47,321 bases of DNA from positions 1-47,321 of the forward strand of contig JAAFIK010000037.1 of assembly GCA_013298665.1 (NCBI GenBank), given 5' to 3'. How positions within the stretch are numbered: the stretch's first letter is position 1; every line of letters begins with the position of its first letter. The stretch comes from Chitinophagales bacterium. GTDB taxonomy: Bacteria > Bacteroidota > Bacteroidia > Chitinophagales > Chitinophagaceae. Both the position numbers and the translations under genes were made by a program. Of the stretch, positions 27,116 through 36,843 are shown piece after piece. The notes under the pieces were generated by a model. The model saw nothing but the letters and a program-made list of their open reading frames with translations, made no database searches and was not told where the DNA came from.

Positions 27116-30100
27116 TTAAAAGGTAATTTCTACACCAGCAGTAATCGCACGCGGGTTGGGGAACTCAGACAGAGAGATGTTATTATCATCTTCAGGGTCA
27201 TAGCCTTTCCACTTGGTCCAAACCGCGAGGTTCTGACCTGCCATATAGAAACGGGCATTGCTGATTTTGAGCTTAGATATTACGGATGATGGAAGCGTAT
27301 AGGCTACTGTCAGGTTGCGCAGGCGCAGGAATGATGCATCCTGAATATACTTTGAAGTAAAGTTATTCTGATACAACGGACTCTGTACACGGGTTACATC
27401 ACCTGGTTTTTTCCAGAAATCCAATGAGCGTGCCTGGTTAAAGCCCTGAAGCAGGAAACCGCCCGGGTTTTCTACAAAGAACTCCAGATTATTTACCCTT
27501 GTTGATCCATACTGATAGCTGAACAATACACTAATATCGAAACCTTTGAAAGAAAGCTGTGAATTAAAGCCACCGGTATAGGGCGCATAGAATGTACCCC
27601 ATTGCTGCACCTTATTACCTACGGTGTAAGCATCTGTCACATTTCCATTAACATCATAATACAGCGGTTTACCGGTTGCCGCATCCACACCGGCCCAGCC
27701 TTGCTCTAAGTGTGAGCCCAGAGGTAATCCTACTGTTACTCTAGAAGTGCCAAGATCAACTTGGGGTAGACTACCGAGACTCTGAACCACATTTTTATTG
27801 TAGGATGCCGCAATACCTACCACCCATTTAAAGTCATTTTTACGCAACACTTCACCTTTGATATTTACTTCAATACCTTTGTTAGACATTTGGCCAGCAT
27901 TGGTATTTAAGGTGGCCGTGGGGGAGGCACTACTAAGGGCAAGTGGTTGCACGGCATAAAGTCCATCAGTACGCTTATCATAAACATTAATATCACCATA
28001 AATCCTTCTTTTCAGAATGGCAAAATCAACACCAATATTTAGCGTTGATGTATATTCCCAGTCTGCCTCAGGATTGCCAAGTCTGGTCAGGAAAATCGTC
28101 TGATCCAATCCTATAGGACCACCAGTCAGTGATCCGACAGCATAATTATCAACATAATCAAAATCGCCAAGCGGGAAGTTCTCTGAATTGGCTGACCGGC
28201 CATAACTGGCCCTTAAGCGCAGTTCGTCGATCACTTTTGATTTGGCTAAGAATTTCTCCTGTGTCAGTTCCCAGATTACGTCACCTGCATAGAAAGGCTT
28301 CCAGCGGTTGTCTTTAGGCAGTTTGGAGTAGCCATCCATCCGGTAAGAGAAATCAACCGTATACTTCTTTTTATATGTGTACTTGGCAGCGATATAGCCC
28401 GATTCAAGTGAAGACCTTGATTTATTCCCACCAACAACTGGATAATAGTTTACTGCATTGCCTGTATTTACGCCACCCACACCAGCAAAGGTATTTGGCC
28501 TCCGGGGATCAAGATTGAAGCCCTGCTGGGTATTGATCCGGTAAAAATTCTGAAGGGTTTCATAAAAACCATCCACCGTTAACTTATGTTTGTCGGCAAA
28601 AGTTTTGGAGTAGGTTGCCCCAAGACGGCCATTTAGCTTTAAAGAGCGTTCGAAGCTTTCAAATATATTACCTCCGTTCGTACGGATATTGGTATTGAGC
28701 AGCCGGTTATTCACCGTAGTTGGAGAGTTGTAAACGGTAGCCTGTGTTTCCCTGAAATCCACCGCACCAAATGCGCTTAAAGTAAGGTCTTTGGTTATTT
28801 TATAACCGCCGGTAAGACCAATGGTCGTCTTGATCTGGTCGTTGTAATTCCTGTTGATTTCCATGGCATCAATCAGGTATGGGCCATAAGCAGAAAGGTT
28901 GGCACCATTAAAGTTGACATTACCATTCTTGTCTTTGGGGGTATAGTATGGCGCTGTAATCCTGGAAGAAAGGAAAGGATTGAACACACTGTTAGTGGTT
29001 TGGCTTTCCTGGAAGTTGCGCTTGGAATAACCCAATACGGAGGTTAATGATATATTGATTTTATCATCAGAAAAGTCGATATTGTTATTGAGTGAAACCC
29101 TCTTCAGGTCGGAGCGACGGATTACACCATCTTCCTTGTACAAACCCAATGCGCTGTAGAAACGCGTCCTGCCCTGACCACCCGAGATACTCAGGTCGTA
29201 ACTATTGAAGCGGCCATTGCGGAAGAAGTTGTCATCCCAGTTATTATTGATACCCCTGAGACTATCCAAAGTACGGGTAAACTGCGCTTTACCGGCAGCA
29301 GACTGCGCAGCATAAGCTGCACTCAATGGAGAATAGTAATATCCGGGAACATTGGTATTGTTGGCAGAAGCAGGTAATGCTTTACCCAACTCAGCCTGTG
29401 CATCCAGCAATTCTGACGCATTCATCATATCGTAATTGAAAACGGGCTTGAATTTACGGCCTGCCTGCATGGAAAAAGTGACCTGTGCTTTGCCACTTTT
29501 ACCCTTTTTTGTTGTAGCAACAATAACACCTGCCGCACCCCTTGAGCCGTACTGCGCAGCCGCAACCGCATCTTTGAGGATATCTACAGACTCAAATGCA
29601 TTGGGGTTGATGCTCTGGAATACACTTGGTTCAACAGGAATACCATCGATAACATATAGGGGAGTGCTGCCACCAGAGATTGATGTTGGTCCTCGGAGAA
29701 CCACTGTTGCTGCAGCACCGGGCTGGCCACTTCCGGACAAAACCGAAAGACCAGGCGCCTGACCCTGCAAAATCTGGTCAAATGAGCCTATGGGTACATT
29801 TTTAATGGTTTGTGCAGACACTTTTGTAGATGCACCACCATACTCGGCTTTTTTTACGTTTTTGTACCCGGTTACGATTACCTCGCCCAGGTTCTTGTCT
29901 TCGGCTTTCAGTATAACGGTAATGGTGCCATTTCCAACACTTGCGGTTTGTGATTCATAGTTAATAGCAGATACACTCAGCGTCCTTACATTCGTAGCGA
30001 CCTGAATGGTAAAACTTCCGTTTTCTGATGTCGTCGTTCCCACAGCACCCCTTGCAACAACGGAAGCACCCGAGATGGGAGTCCCTTTTTCGTCAGTCAC

Positions 30101-30181
30101 TTTACCTGTAACGGTTTTTTGGGCAACAAGCTGTAGAAAAACGGCGAAGACTGCAAAAGCAGTCAGCATACATTTTCTCAT
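27116..30181 (-). CDS. SusC/RagA-family TonB-dependent outer-membrane transporter
   Basis: 1021 residues. Signal peptide (MLTAFAVFAVFLQLVAQ), a CarboxypepD_reg beta-sandwich (TVTGKVTDEKGTPISGASVV), the TonB-box and plug region (GEVIVTGYKNVKK, GQAPGLSVLSGSGQPG) and the SusC signature YVIDGIPVEP with FESVDILKDA and YGSRGAAGVI. The rest is a 22-strand barrel ending in GVEITF. No STN domain is present, so anti-sigma signalling is not expected. It imports a large ligand with the SusD partner; no glycoside hydrolase, peptidase or regulator is adjacent, so the ligand is open. Confidence 0.95.
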   Translation of the reverse strand: MRKCMLTAFAVFAVFLQLVAQKTVTGKVTDEKGTPISGASVVARGAVGTTTSENGSFTIQVATNVRTLSVSAINYESQTASVGNGTITVILKAEDKNLGEVIVTGYKNVKKAEYGGASTKVSAQTIKNVPIGSFDQILQGQAPGLSVLSGSGQPGAAATVVLRGPTSISGGSTPLYVIDGIPVEPSVFQSINPNAFESVDILKDAVAAAQYGSRGAAGVIVATTKKGKSGKAQVTFSMQAGRKFKPVFNYDMMNASELLDAQAELGKALPASANNTNVPGYYYSPLSAAYAAQSAAGKAQFTRTLDSLRGINNNWDDNFFRNGRFNSYDLSISGGQGRTRFYSALGLYKEDGVIRRSDLKRVSLNNNIDFSDDKINISLTSVLGYSKRNFQESQTTNSVFNPFLSSRITAPYYTPKDKNGNVNFNGANLSAYGPYLIDAMEINRNYNDQIKTTIGLTGGYKITKDLTLSAFGAVDFRETQATVYNSPTTVNNRLLNTNIRTNGGNIFESFERSLKLNGRLGATYSKTFADKHKLTVDGFYETLQNFYRINTQQGFNLDPRRPNTFAGVGGVNTGNAVNYYPVVGGNKSRSSLESGYIAAKYTYKKKYTVDFSYRMDGYSKLPKDNRWKPFYAGDVIWELTQEKFLAKSKVIDELRLRASYGRSANSENFPLGDFDYVDNYAVGSLTGGPIGLDQTIFLTRLGNPEADWEYTSTLNIGVDFAILKRRIYGDINVYDKRTDGLYAVQPLALSSASPTATLNTNAGQMSNKGIEVNIKGEVLRKNDFKWVVGIAASYNKNVVQSLGSLPQVDLGTSRVTVGLPLGSHLEQGWAGVDAATGKPLYYDVNGNVTDAYTVGNKVQQWGTFYAPYTGGFNSQLSFKGFDISVLFSYQYGSTRVNNLEFFVENPGGFLLQGFNQARSLDFWKKPGDVTRVQSPLYQNNFTSKYIQDASFLRLRNLTVAYTLPSSVISKLKISNARFYMAGQNLAVWTKWKGYDPEDDNNISLSEFPNPRAITAGVEITF

Positions 30182-30205
30182 TTGCGTTTAGATTTTTTGA
30201 AGTGT

Positions 30206-30236
30206 CAAATATAATTCAGTTTTATTAAACTGCAAC
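30206..30236 (-). promoter_or_regulatory. Promoter of the SusC operon
   Basis: On the minus strand GTTG (30236-30233), exactly 19 bases, then TATATTTG (30213-30206): a near-perfect Bacteroidota promoter. The predicted leader is about 20 bases before the start at 30181. Confidence 0.75.
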
Positions 30237-30345
30237 GTAAAAGGACAATTCAGGACGCTGTTGCGCTGCTTTGCGTCTCAAATAAATCCACAATTATACA
30301 TTAAAACGTTTTTAATGTGTCTGGGGTTGCTTAACCATCCATTCG

Positions 30346-32742
30346 TCATTTTAGCCTTTTATCCTTTGGCGGGGCTATTAATGCGTTTAGTAATACGGGA
30401 AGCAACAGCAAGTTGGTTGCCGTGGCTACCACCAATGTGAGGGAAGTAAGCCACCCTAATGACCTTGTTCCCCCAAAACCACTGAAGCAAAAGATGACAA
30501 ACCCGGCAATCAGCACAAGGGAGGTATAAACAATACTAAGGCCGGTTTGTTTAATCGAAACAGAAATAGTTTGTCCCACATCATTTCCCTGCAGGGGCAG
30601 TTCCTGCTTATAGTTAACGAGAAAACGGATGGTTATATCAATAGCAATACCCAGTGCAACGCTGAACACTAATACGGTAGAGGGCTTCAGGGGTACACCT
30701 GCCCAACCCATCACGCCGGCAGTGATCACCAGCGGCACCAGGTTAGGTATCAGTGAACACAGCAGTATCCGTACAGAACGGAACAAATACAGCATACAGA
30801 GGGCAATAAGCAGGAATGCCCAGAAAATACTCTCTTTTAAACCATTGATGATAAACCGGCTGCCCTCCAGAAATGTGCTGCTGGTACCAGTTACGGTAAC
30901 TTTAATTGCTGCGGCGGCCGTATCCTTCACCACAACACTGTCCACATTATTCAATATCCGGTTGGCATTTCTGCTGATGCTGTCCATAATGGGCACCAAT
31001 TCACCGGTACCCACGTCAGCCATACTCATACTGATGCGCAGGTATTGTTCGGTAGAGTCGATAAACGATCCCATCAGCTTCATCAATGTGCTGTCTTTGG
31101 CCGTGAGCATCCCGCTGGTTTTTTTAACCTGCACTTCACGCAGCGACTTGTGCAATTCTGCAAAAGGGTTACCCAATCCGGGAAGCATATAGGCAGAATC
31201 GCCCAACCCCTGGCTGATGCCCTGGTACGAAAATTTGATGCCATCGATCACCGAAACAGGCCGGGCAATATTCTTTTGAACAGCAAGAAAGGAGTCCTGA
31301 AAAAAAGCAATTTTACTGATGTCAACCGCCTGCCGGAGTATGCCCCTGGGCTTTTTGGTATCCAGCACAATTTCCAATGGCATCACGCCCTTAAAATGCT
31401 TTTCAAAAAACTTGAGGTCAGTATAAATTTTATCCGTTTGCGGAAGATCGTCTACAATATATCCAACCGTTTTAAGACGGAAAATGCCGGCTGTTGCTGC
31501 TAAAACCAACACTGTCGTGCTGATATATATGGCTTTTTTGTGGTTGATAACCCAGTAGTCGAGACGCTCAAGAAGCCTGTTCAGCAACCGGTTGTTCAAA
31601 TAACGGGTTTGCTGCTTACCCGGTGCAGGAAGATAACTCAGCACAGCCGGAAGCAGGATAAACGAGATAACAAAAATGGCCATGATGCTGATGCCTGCCA
31701 CCACCCCGAATTCCTTAAGGATAGCGCTGCGGGTAAGGGCAAATACAGCAAAACCAATGGCCGCAGTAATATTGCAAAACAAGGTAACAACACCCATCTT
31801 ACTCACCATGTCAATCAATGCCTGCCGTTTGTTTCCATTTTGCAGGTAAGCACTATGGTATTTATTCACAAAATAAATGCAGTTGGGAATACCTATAACC
31901 ACTACCAGTGGTGGTGTAAGTGCTGTCAGCAGGGTAATTTTATACCCGCATAGATACAGGATACCCAGGCTCCATACCACACCAAAAAGAACAACCAGCA
32001 ACGAAAGCAGGGTAGTGCCAACAGACCGGAAAAAAAGTAGCAGGATCAATACGCTCAGTACCAATGACCCGATTAAGAAAAACAGCATTTCCCGCTGGAT
32101 ACGATCGGCCACTACAGTACGGATCAGCGGCAAACCACTCAGGTGTACTGTAGTATGGATCTGCTCTCCAAATGCTTCTGCAGCTTTAGTGATCCCGGCA
32201 ATAATTTTTGTACGCACCGGTGAATTGAGCGAGTCCTTGTTGATCCTCACGCCCATGAGGTAAGCATTGGTTTCGGGATTGTACAGGCGGTATTTATAAA
32301 AGGAGAGGTTGAACAGGAGCTCACGCGCAGTATCCAACTGCCCTTGCGAGCCGATGGTATCGCCGAAAATACGCACAGGCACTAACTTATCCGTAAGGGG
32401 GTCTTTTGCCAGATTAATGGCAGTAGGGATGCCCAGTATATCTTCTACATTTGCTACAGCCTTAATCTCCCGCTGCATACGGGTATATGCTGCAAAAACG
32501 TCTTTCTCGAAGAATCTGGGCGTTTCTGCACCAATGACCAGCATATTGCCATCATCGCCAAATTTCTCGCGGAAGGCAAGGTAATCCTGGTATCTGGGAT
32601 TGTCTGTGGGTATAGCCTTGGAAAACTCATAACTCAGTTTTACCCTTGAAGCAAAATAGCCCATGAGACCGGTTGCAGCAAATAAAAGTGCCAACAGGGG
32701 TAAACGGTATTGAAGAACAAATTTTCCTGAACGCTGCCACAT
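30346..32742 (-). CDS. MMPL/RND-family transporter
   Basis: 798 residues with 12 predicted helices in the two-fold RND pattern: helix 1, a large periplasmic loop, helices 2-6, helix 7, a second loop, helices 8-12. Pieces such as LVLSVLILLLFFRSVGTTLLS, VVVIGIPNCIYFVNKYH and FSVALGIAIDITIRFLVNYKQEL match the MMPL/Patched-type sterol-sensing-like family rather than AcrB multidrug pumps. Such proteins often move lipids or hopanoids, but the cargo here is unknown. No membrane-fusion or outer-membrane partner is adjacent. The start is ATG 32742, directly after its promoter. Confidence 0.9.
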   Translation of the reverse strand: MWQRSGKFVLQYRLPLLALLFAATGLMGYFASRVKLSYEFSKAIPTDNPRYQDYLAFREKFGDDGNMLVIGAETPRFFEKDVFAAYTRMQREIKAVANVEDILGIPTAINLAKDPLTDKLVPVRIFGDTIGSQGQLDTARELLFNLSFYKYRLYNPETNAYLMGVRINKDSLNSPVRTKIIAGITKAAEAFGEQIHTTVHLSGLPLIRTVVADRIQREMLFFLIGSLVLSVLILLLFFRSVGTTLLSLLVVLFGVVWSLGILYLCGYKITLLTALTPPLVVVIGIPNCIYFVNKYHSAYLQNGNKRQALIDMVSKMGVVTLFCNITAAIGFAVFALTRSAILKEFGVVAGISIMAIFVISFILLPAVLSYLPAPGKQQTRYLNNRLLNRLLERLDYWVINHKKAIYISTTVLVLAATAGIFRLKTVGYIVDDLPQTDKIYTDLKFFEKHFKGVMPLEIVLDTKKPRGILRQAVDISKIAFFQDSFLAVQKNIARPVSVIDGIKFSYQGISQGLGDSAYMLPGLGNPFAELHKSLREVQVKKTSGMLTAKDSTLMKLMGSFIDSTEQYLRISMSMADVGTGELVPIMDSISRNANRILNNVDSVVVKDTAAAAIKVTVTGTSSTFLEGSRFIINGLKESIFWAFLLIALCMLYLFRSVRILLCSLIPNLVPLVITAGVMGWAGVPLKPSTVLVFSVALGIAIDITIRFLVNYKQELPLQGNDVGQTISVSIKQTGLSIVYTSLVLIAGFVIFCFSGFGGTRSLGWLTSLTLVVATATNLLLLPVLLNALIAPPKDKRLK

Positions 32743-32775
32743 GCAAAGGATAGTTTTATTAAAAATGACTGCAAA
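32743..32775 (-). promoter_or_regulatory. Promoter abutting the MMPL start codon
   Basis: Minus strand: TTTG (32775-32772), 19 bases, then TATCCTTTGC (32752-32743), and the ATG follows with no gap. The -7 box is one base longer than TAnnTTTG. If used, the mRNA has no leader. Confidence 0.6.
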
Positions 32776-32823
32776 GAAAACCTTTTTAGCCCGCTTATCC
32801 GCATCCAGGGTGTGAAAGATGCG

Positions 32824-32831
32824 TATTTTTG
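32824..32831 (+). promoter_or_regulatory. -7 box of porZ
   Basis: TATTTTTG fits TAnnTTTG and covers an in-frame TTG at 32829, leaving ATG 32838 as the start with a leader of a few bases at most. Confidence 0.5.
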
Positions 32832-32837
32832 AGCAGC

Positions 32838-35120
32838 ATGAATCGCTTTCTCACTTTTATCAGCCTGCTTTTGCCGTTGGTGGCCACCGGGCAACTACCC
32901 CCCATTGGCCAGTGGCGCGACCACCTGCCTTACAGCAGCGGTATACGCGTAGAGGCTGCTGCAGAAAAGATATTTTGTGCCACTCCGTACAGTGTTTTCA
33001 GTTATACACCTGCTACGGGAGACCTGGCCAAACTCAGCCGGGTGAGTGGGCTGAGCGAAACAGGCATCAGTACCATGCAATACGATGATGCGGCCGGAAC
33101 CCTGTTGATTGCATACCGCAACAGCAATATCGATCTGCTCAGGGGTAACCGTTTACTCAACAACAGTGATATCAAGCGAAAAAGTATCAGCGGGGATAAA
33201 AGCATCTATCAGGTTCGCTTTTACCGGGGTAATGCCTATTGCTGTACCGGTTTTGGCATTGTAGTGCTCAATACTGTCAATGCGCAAACCATTGATACAT
33301 ACTATCCCGGCAATACGGGGTCTGTAAAAGTAACCGGGCTGGCTACAGATGATGCTTTCTTTTACGCAGTCACACCAGAAGGACTCAAAAAAGCAACAAT
33401 CAACAGCCCCAACCTCAACAACTTTACGCAATGGCAGTTGATTACTGCAACCGGGCTGAATACACAGGGATGCAGGGATATTCTTTACTGGAATAACCGG
33501 TTATTTCTCCTCAAAAACGATTCTGTTCTCGTGCAGCAAAGCGGTGTATGGCTGCCCTGGTATGCCGATGGCCTGCATATTGAAAGCATAAAGCTCAGCA
33601 ATGGCAACCTGCTGCTGAGTGAAACACAGTCGGGGGCTGACGGCAAAGTGGTAGTACTGCGCCCGGATGGCAGTGTGCTGCAAACCTTACAATCACCCAA
33701 CCAAATCAAAAAACCGCTGGATGCCCTGGTGAAAGACGGGGTCTATTATATAGCCGATGCCTTTGGCGGGCTGAGGAAGCTGAGCGGAACAGCAGTGGAA
33801 ACCATTGCCCCAAATGCTCCATTTGAAAAGGCTGATGGTGAAATACTGATCCGGGGTGGAACAGTTTATGCCTGTGCGGGTTCAGTAAACGATGCCTGGC
33901 AATATACCTTCAACCCCAATGGTTTCTATAGTTTTACAGATGGCCTATGGACCAGTACCAACCGTTTTTTTGCCCCCATACCCGATTCTGTCTATGATAT
34001 CATCGCTGTCGCTGCAGATGGTAAAACGGGCAACAGGTATTTTGGCAGCTATGGCGGGGGGCTGCTGCAACTATCAGCAGACAACCGGTTCAGTTTATTC
34101 AAACAAAATTCGGCCCTGCAGGCAGCCATAGGTGATCCGGGCAGTTTCAGGGTGGGTGGACTTGATGTTGACGCCGCAGGTAACCTCTGGATCAGCAATT
34201 ATGGCGCACCGGCTCCCTTGGTGGTTAAGAAAGCAGACAAAACCTGGCAAAGTTTTTCTCCGCCGTTTTTATTAACGGAAAATACAATGGCACAGGTGCT
34301 GACAGACCCGGCAGGACAGGTATGGATCGTATCGCCCAAGGGCAATGGGCTGCTCTGCTTCAACTACGGCAGTAATATTAATACTACTACTGACGACCGC
34401 TGGCGACTGCTCCGAAAGGGCAGGGGCAATGGCAACCTGCCCGACAATACCATTTACTGTGTGGCAACTGACAAAGACGGATTTATATGGGTGGGTACCG
34501 CTAATGGGGTGGCACTGATCACCTGCCCGTCAGAAGTATTTGCTGCCAGTTGTGAGGCCACGCTGCCAGTTGTAAGACAGGGCAGCTTTTCCGGCTTTCT
34601 GCTGGCGGGGGAAACAGTTAAAACCATTGCAATAGATGGTGCTAACCGCAAGTGGATCGGAACGGCGGATGGCGCATGGCTGATCAGCGCGGATGGCGAA
34701 AAGGTCATCTATCATTTTACAGAAGACAATAGCCCGCTGCTGAGCAATGATGTCAGGCGCATAGCTATCGATCCGCAGACAGGGGAGGTTTTTATGGCAA
34801 CCTTTAGCGGACTCTGCAGTTTCAGGGGTACAGCCACAGAAGGTGGTGAAGCCAATACAGACGTACTGGTATTTCCCAATCCAGTACCACCTGGTTATAC
34901 CGGTACCATTGCCATCAGGGGTTTGACCAACAATGCCATTGTAAAGATTACCGGACCAGATGGAAGGCTTGTGTATCAAACCCGGGCGACAGGAGGGCAG
35001 GCTACCTGGAACGGGCGTAATTATAAGGGTGGTGTTGTAAGCAGTGGCGCCTATCTGGTATTGGCAGCCAATAACGATAATTCAGAAAAAATCATTGCCA
35101 GAATATTTATTGTACGCTGA
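32838..35120 (+). CDS. porZ: Type IX secretion system protein PorZ
   Basis: 760 residues, close to P. gingivalis PorZ (776). Signal peptide MNRFLTFISLLLPLVATGQ, then IGQWRDHLPYSSGIRV and beta-propeller blades of the two-component-regulator-propeller type (FFYAVTPEGLKKA, DAAGNLWISNYG, DKDGFIWVGTANGVALI, RKWIGTADGAWLIS). It ends in a type IX-style C-terminal domain (VFPNPVPPGYTGTIAIRGL to GGVVSSGAYLVL). PorZ is a surface part of the attachment complex that delivers A-LPS for anchoring of cargo. ATG 32838 is preferred to TTG 32829, which lies in the -7 box. recO follows without a gap. Confidence 0.88.
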   Translation: MNRFLTFISLLLPLVATGQLPPIGQWRDHLPYSSGIRVEAAAEKIFCATPYSVFSYTPATGDLAKLSRVSGLSETGISTMQYDDAAGTLLIAYRNSNIDLLRGNRLLNNSDIKRKSISGDKSIYQVRFYRGNAYCCTGFGIVVLNTVNAQTIDTYYPGNTGSVKVTGLATDDAFFYAVTPEGLKKATINSPNLNNFTQWQLITATGLNTQGCRDILYWNNRLFLLKNDSVLVQQSGVWLPWYADGLHIESIKLSNGNLLLSETQSGADGKVVVLRPDGSVLQTLQSPNQIKKPLDALVKDGVYYIADAFGGLRKLSGTAVETIAPNAPFEKADGEILIRGGTVYACAGSVNDAWQYTFNPNGFYSFTDGLWTSTNRFFAPIPDSVYDIIAVAADGKTGNRYFGSYGGGLLQLSADNRFSLFKQNSALQAAIGDPGSFRVGGLDVDAAGNLWISNYGAPAPLVVKKADKTWQSFSPPFLLTENTMAQVLTDPAGQVWIVSPKGNGLLCFNYGSNINTTTDDRWRLLRKGRGNGNLPDNTIYCVATDKDGFIWVGTANGVALITCPSEVFAASCEATLPVVRQGSFSGFLLAGETVKTIAIDGANRKWIGTADGAWLISADGEKVIYHFTEDNSPLLSNDVRRIAIDPQTGEVFMATFSGLCSFRGTATEGGEANTDVLVFPNPVPPGYTGTIAIRGLTNNAIVKITGPDGRLVYQTRATGGQATWNGRNYKGGVVSSGAYLVLAANNDNSEKIIARIFIVR

Positions 35121-35879
35121 ATGGCTGTAACGCATAAAACAAAGGGAATAATACTGAGAACCGTGAAATATGGAGAAACCAGTTTGGTGGTAACCATACT
35201 TACGGAGTTGTTTGGCATACAGTCGTATATGGTTAATGGGGTTCGCAGCAGCAAGCCATCGGCCAAAACAGGTTATTTTCAACCCGCAGCCATATTAGAC
35301 CTCGTTGTATATCACCATGAGCAGAAAAACCTGCAACGGATTAAAGAATTCCGCTGGGCTTTATTGTACCAGCATATCCTTAGCGACGTTATTAAAAACA
35401 GCGTAGGGTTATACATGGTTGAACTCATGCAAAAATGCCTGAAACAACCCGAAGCCAATACCGATCTTTATCATTTTTGCGAAGCAGCACTAACAGCATT
35501 GGATAGCGCCGATAAAACCGTTACTGCCAATTTTGCCATTTACTTCAGTTTGCAGTTTTCTTACTTCATGGGCTTTAAGCCACAACCCGAACTCCCCAAT
35601 GGTGCGTATGCCGACGAACAGGAGAGCCTTTATTTTGACCTCCGTGAAGGTGCTTTTTCGCTTGAACAGCCAGAGCATCCAAATTTCATCAGTGGCGAAA
35701 CCGCACAATATACCGCACAGTTTCTTAAAGTAATGCACCCGCAAGAGTTAGGAACGTTCAGGCTTAACCATGCCATACGTCGCAAACTGCTGATTGGCTG
35801 TCATGATTTTTATGCCCTCCACATACAGGATTTTGGGCAGATGAAGACGATGATGGTGATGCAGCAGGTATTGGGATAA
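35121..35879 (+). CDS. recO: DNA repair protein RecO
   Basis: 252 residues, mediator of RecA loading in the RecFOR gap-repair pathway. The N-terminal OB-fold reads THKTKGIILRTVKYGETSLVVTILTELFGIQSYMVNGVRSSKPS; the helical C-terminal domain follows (LYHFCEAALTALDSADK, NFAIYFSLQFSYFMGFKPQP). The four-cysteine zinc site of some RecO proteins is absent, as is common in Bacteroidota. The ATG is fused to the stop of porZ (TGAATG), so it is translated from the porZ transcript, probably by coupling. Confidence 0.95.
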   Translation: MAVTHKTKGIILRTVKYGETSLVVTILTELFGIQSYMVNGVRSSKPSAKTGYFQPAAILDLVVYHHEQKNLQRIKEFRWALLYQHILSDVIKNSVGLYMVELMQKCLKQPEANTDLYHFCEAALTALDSADKTVTANFAIYFSLQFSYFMGFKPQPELPNGAYADEQESLYFDLREGAFSLEQPEHPNFISGETAQYTAQFLKVMHPQELGTFRLNHAIRRKLLIGCHDFYALHIQDFGQMKTMMVMQQVLG

Positions 35880-35906
35880 GTTCCTGAAAATACCGGAACC
35901 GGAAAA

Positions 35907-35940
35907 GCTAAAGCCCCGTACCATAGGCAGGGGCTTCAGC
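35907..35940. terminator. Hairpin after recO
   Basis: GCTAAAGCCCC pairs with GGGGCTTCAGC (one mismatch pair) around a 12-base loop, 28 bases past the recO stop. There is no T-run on the plus strand; the minus strand has TTTTCC after it. Probably the end of the porZ-recO transcript or a bidirectional terminator. Confidence 0.6.
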
Positions 35941-36270
35941 GATACACTACAGGTTTTCAACAGGATGTTTCTTTCTTATGCTATCCCCCTGTAAGGCAAG
36001 GTTTAATGGTATTAAAAACTTAAATGGTAAAGACCACAGAAAATATTCTTGACGGTACAACAACACTAAAAATGCTGTAACAACCGAATATTTCGCAGGA
36101 AAAGGATGTCTGGGGATGGGTTAATCCTTAAATGACGCTTAAAAGTAAACGCAGCAGTAAGACCCCCTCCGATTGATTGTATAAGCGCTGGGTTTGATTG
36201 TATAAGTGTCTGTATCTGCACCTTGTATAATGAATTATTTCCCCTTTTTAGCAACACTATCCCATACCAG
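35941..36270. other. Non-coding stretch between recO and the pentapeptide gene
   Basis: About 330 bases, AT-rich. A GATTGTATAAG motif occurs twice (about 36174 and 36197). A minus-strand reading has a vague resemblance to an AraC-type helix (AAFTFKRHLRINPSPDI) but is too weak to call a gene. No other feature seen. Confidence 0.4.
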
Positions 36271-36843
36271 TTATTCAATAATGATGTCATACTGAGCCAG
36301 TAGGCCTGCAAGACCAGACTGCGAAAACATGGCTTTTTTAATCTTGTTCAATCCCGGGTTTATCGTGTAATGCAGAGCCGTTCTGAAGTCGGCCTTCTCC
36401 AGTATCGTATTTTCAAAAGTTGCTCCTGCAAGATCACAATCCGGAAAAACAGCCCCGGTAAGATCTGCCTCCGTAAAATCTGCTTCGATCAGGCTTGAAT
36501 GACGAAAGGTTGTTTTTTTAAGTACACGCGTATAAAAAGAAGAAAAATTAAGTATACAGTTCTCGAATGTGGCCGCAAACAAAAACGGATTGCAATGCTC
36601 AAAGTGTAAACCCAGCATTTTAGAATCCCTGAACCGGACATCACGGAAGGCCGTTTTGACCAGTGCCGCCATACTCAGGTTACACCCGGAAAAAATACAA
36701 TCCGAAAAGTGGGTATTGCCCAGGTCTGTATTAGAAAAGTTGCAGTTCAGAAACCGGCAGTCTTCATAATCACCCACTGGCAGCCCGGTGTCAGTGAAAT
36801 CAATCGTATCAAACTCCTGACCGTTTGTATAAACCCTTTCCAT
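36271..36843 (-). CDS. Pentapeptide-repeat protein (Qnr-like architecture)
   Basis: 190 residues built almost entirely of A(D/N)LxX five-residue repeats: FLNCNFSNTDLGNTHFSDCIFSG in parts, LIEADFTEADLTGAVFPDCDLAGATFENTILEKADF. Such proteins form a right-handed quadrilateral beta-helix. A single break (LHFEHCNPFLFAATF) and a helical C-terminal end (INPGLNKIKKAMFSQSGLAGLLAQYDI) give the general plan of chromosomal Qnr-type DNA-gyrase-protecting proteins. The gyrase role is inference from shape only. ATG 36843 is the start; an upstream extension to 36891 has no repeat character. Confidence 0.88.
   Translation of the reverse strand: MERVYTNGQEFDTIDFTDTGLPVGDYEDCRFLNCNFSNTDLGNTHFSDCIFSGCNLSMAALVKTAFRDVRFRDSKMLGLHFEHCNPFLFAATFENCILNFSSFYTRVLKKTTFRHSSLIEADFTEADLTGAVFPDCDLAGATFENTILEKADFRTALHYTINPGLNKIKKAMFSQSGLAGLLAQYDIIIE

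Noticed and set aside
36066..36311. AraC-like helix in a minus-strand frame
   Set aside because: Similarity is limited to about 17 residues, and the frame overlaps the end of the pentapeptide gene.
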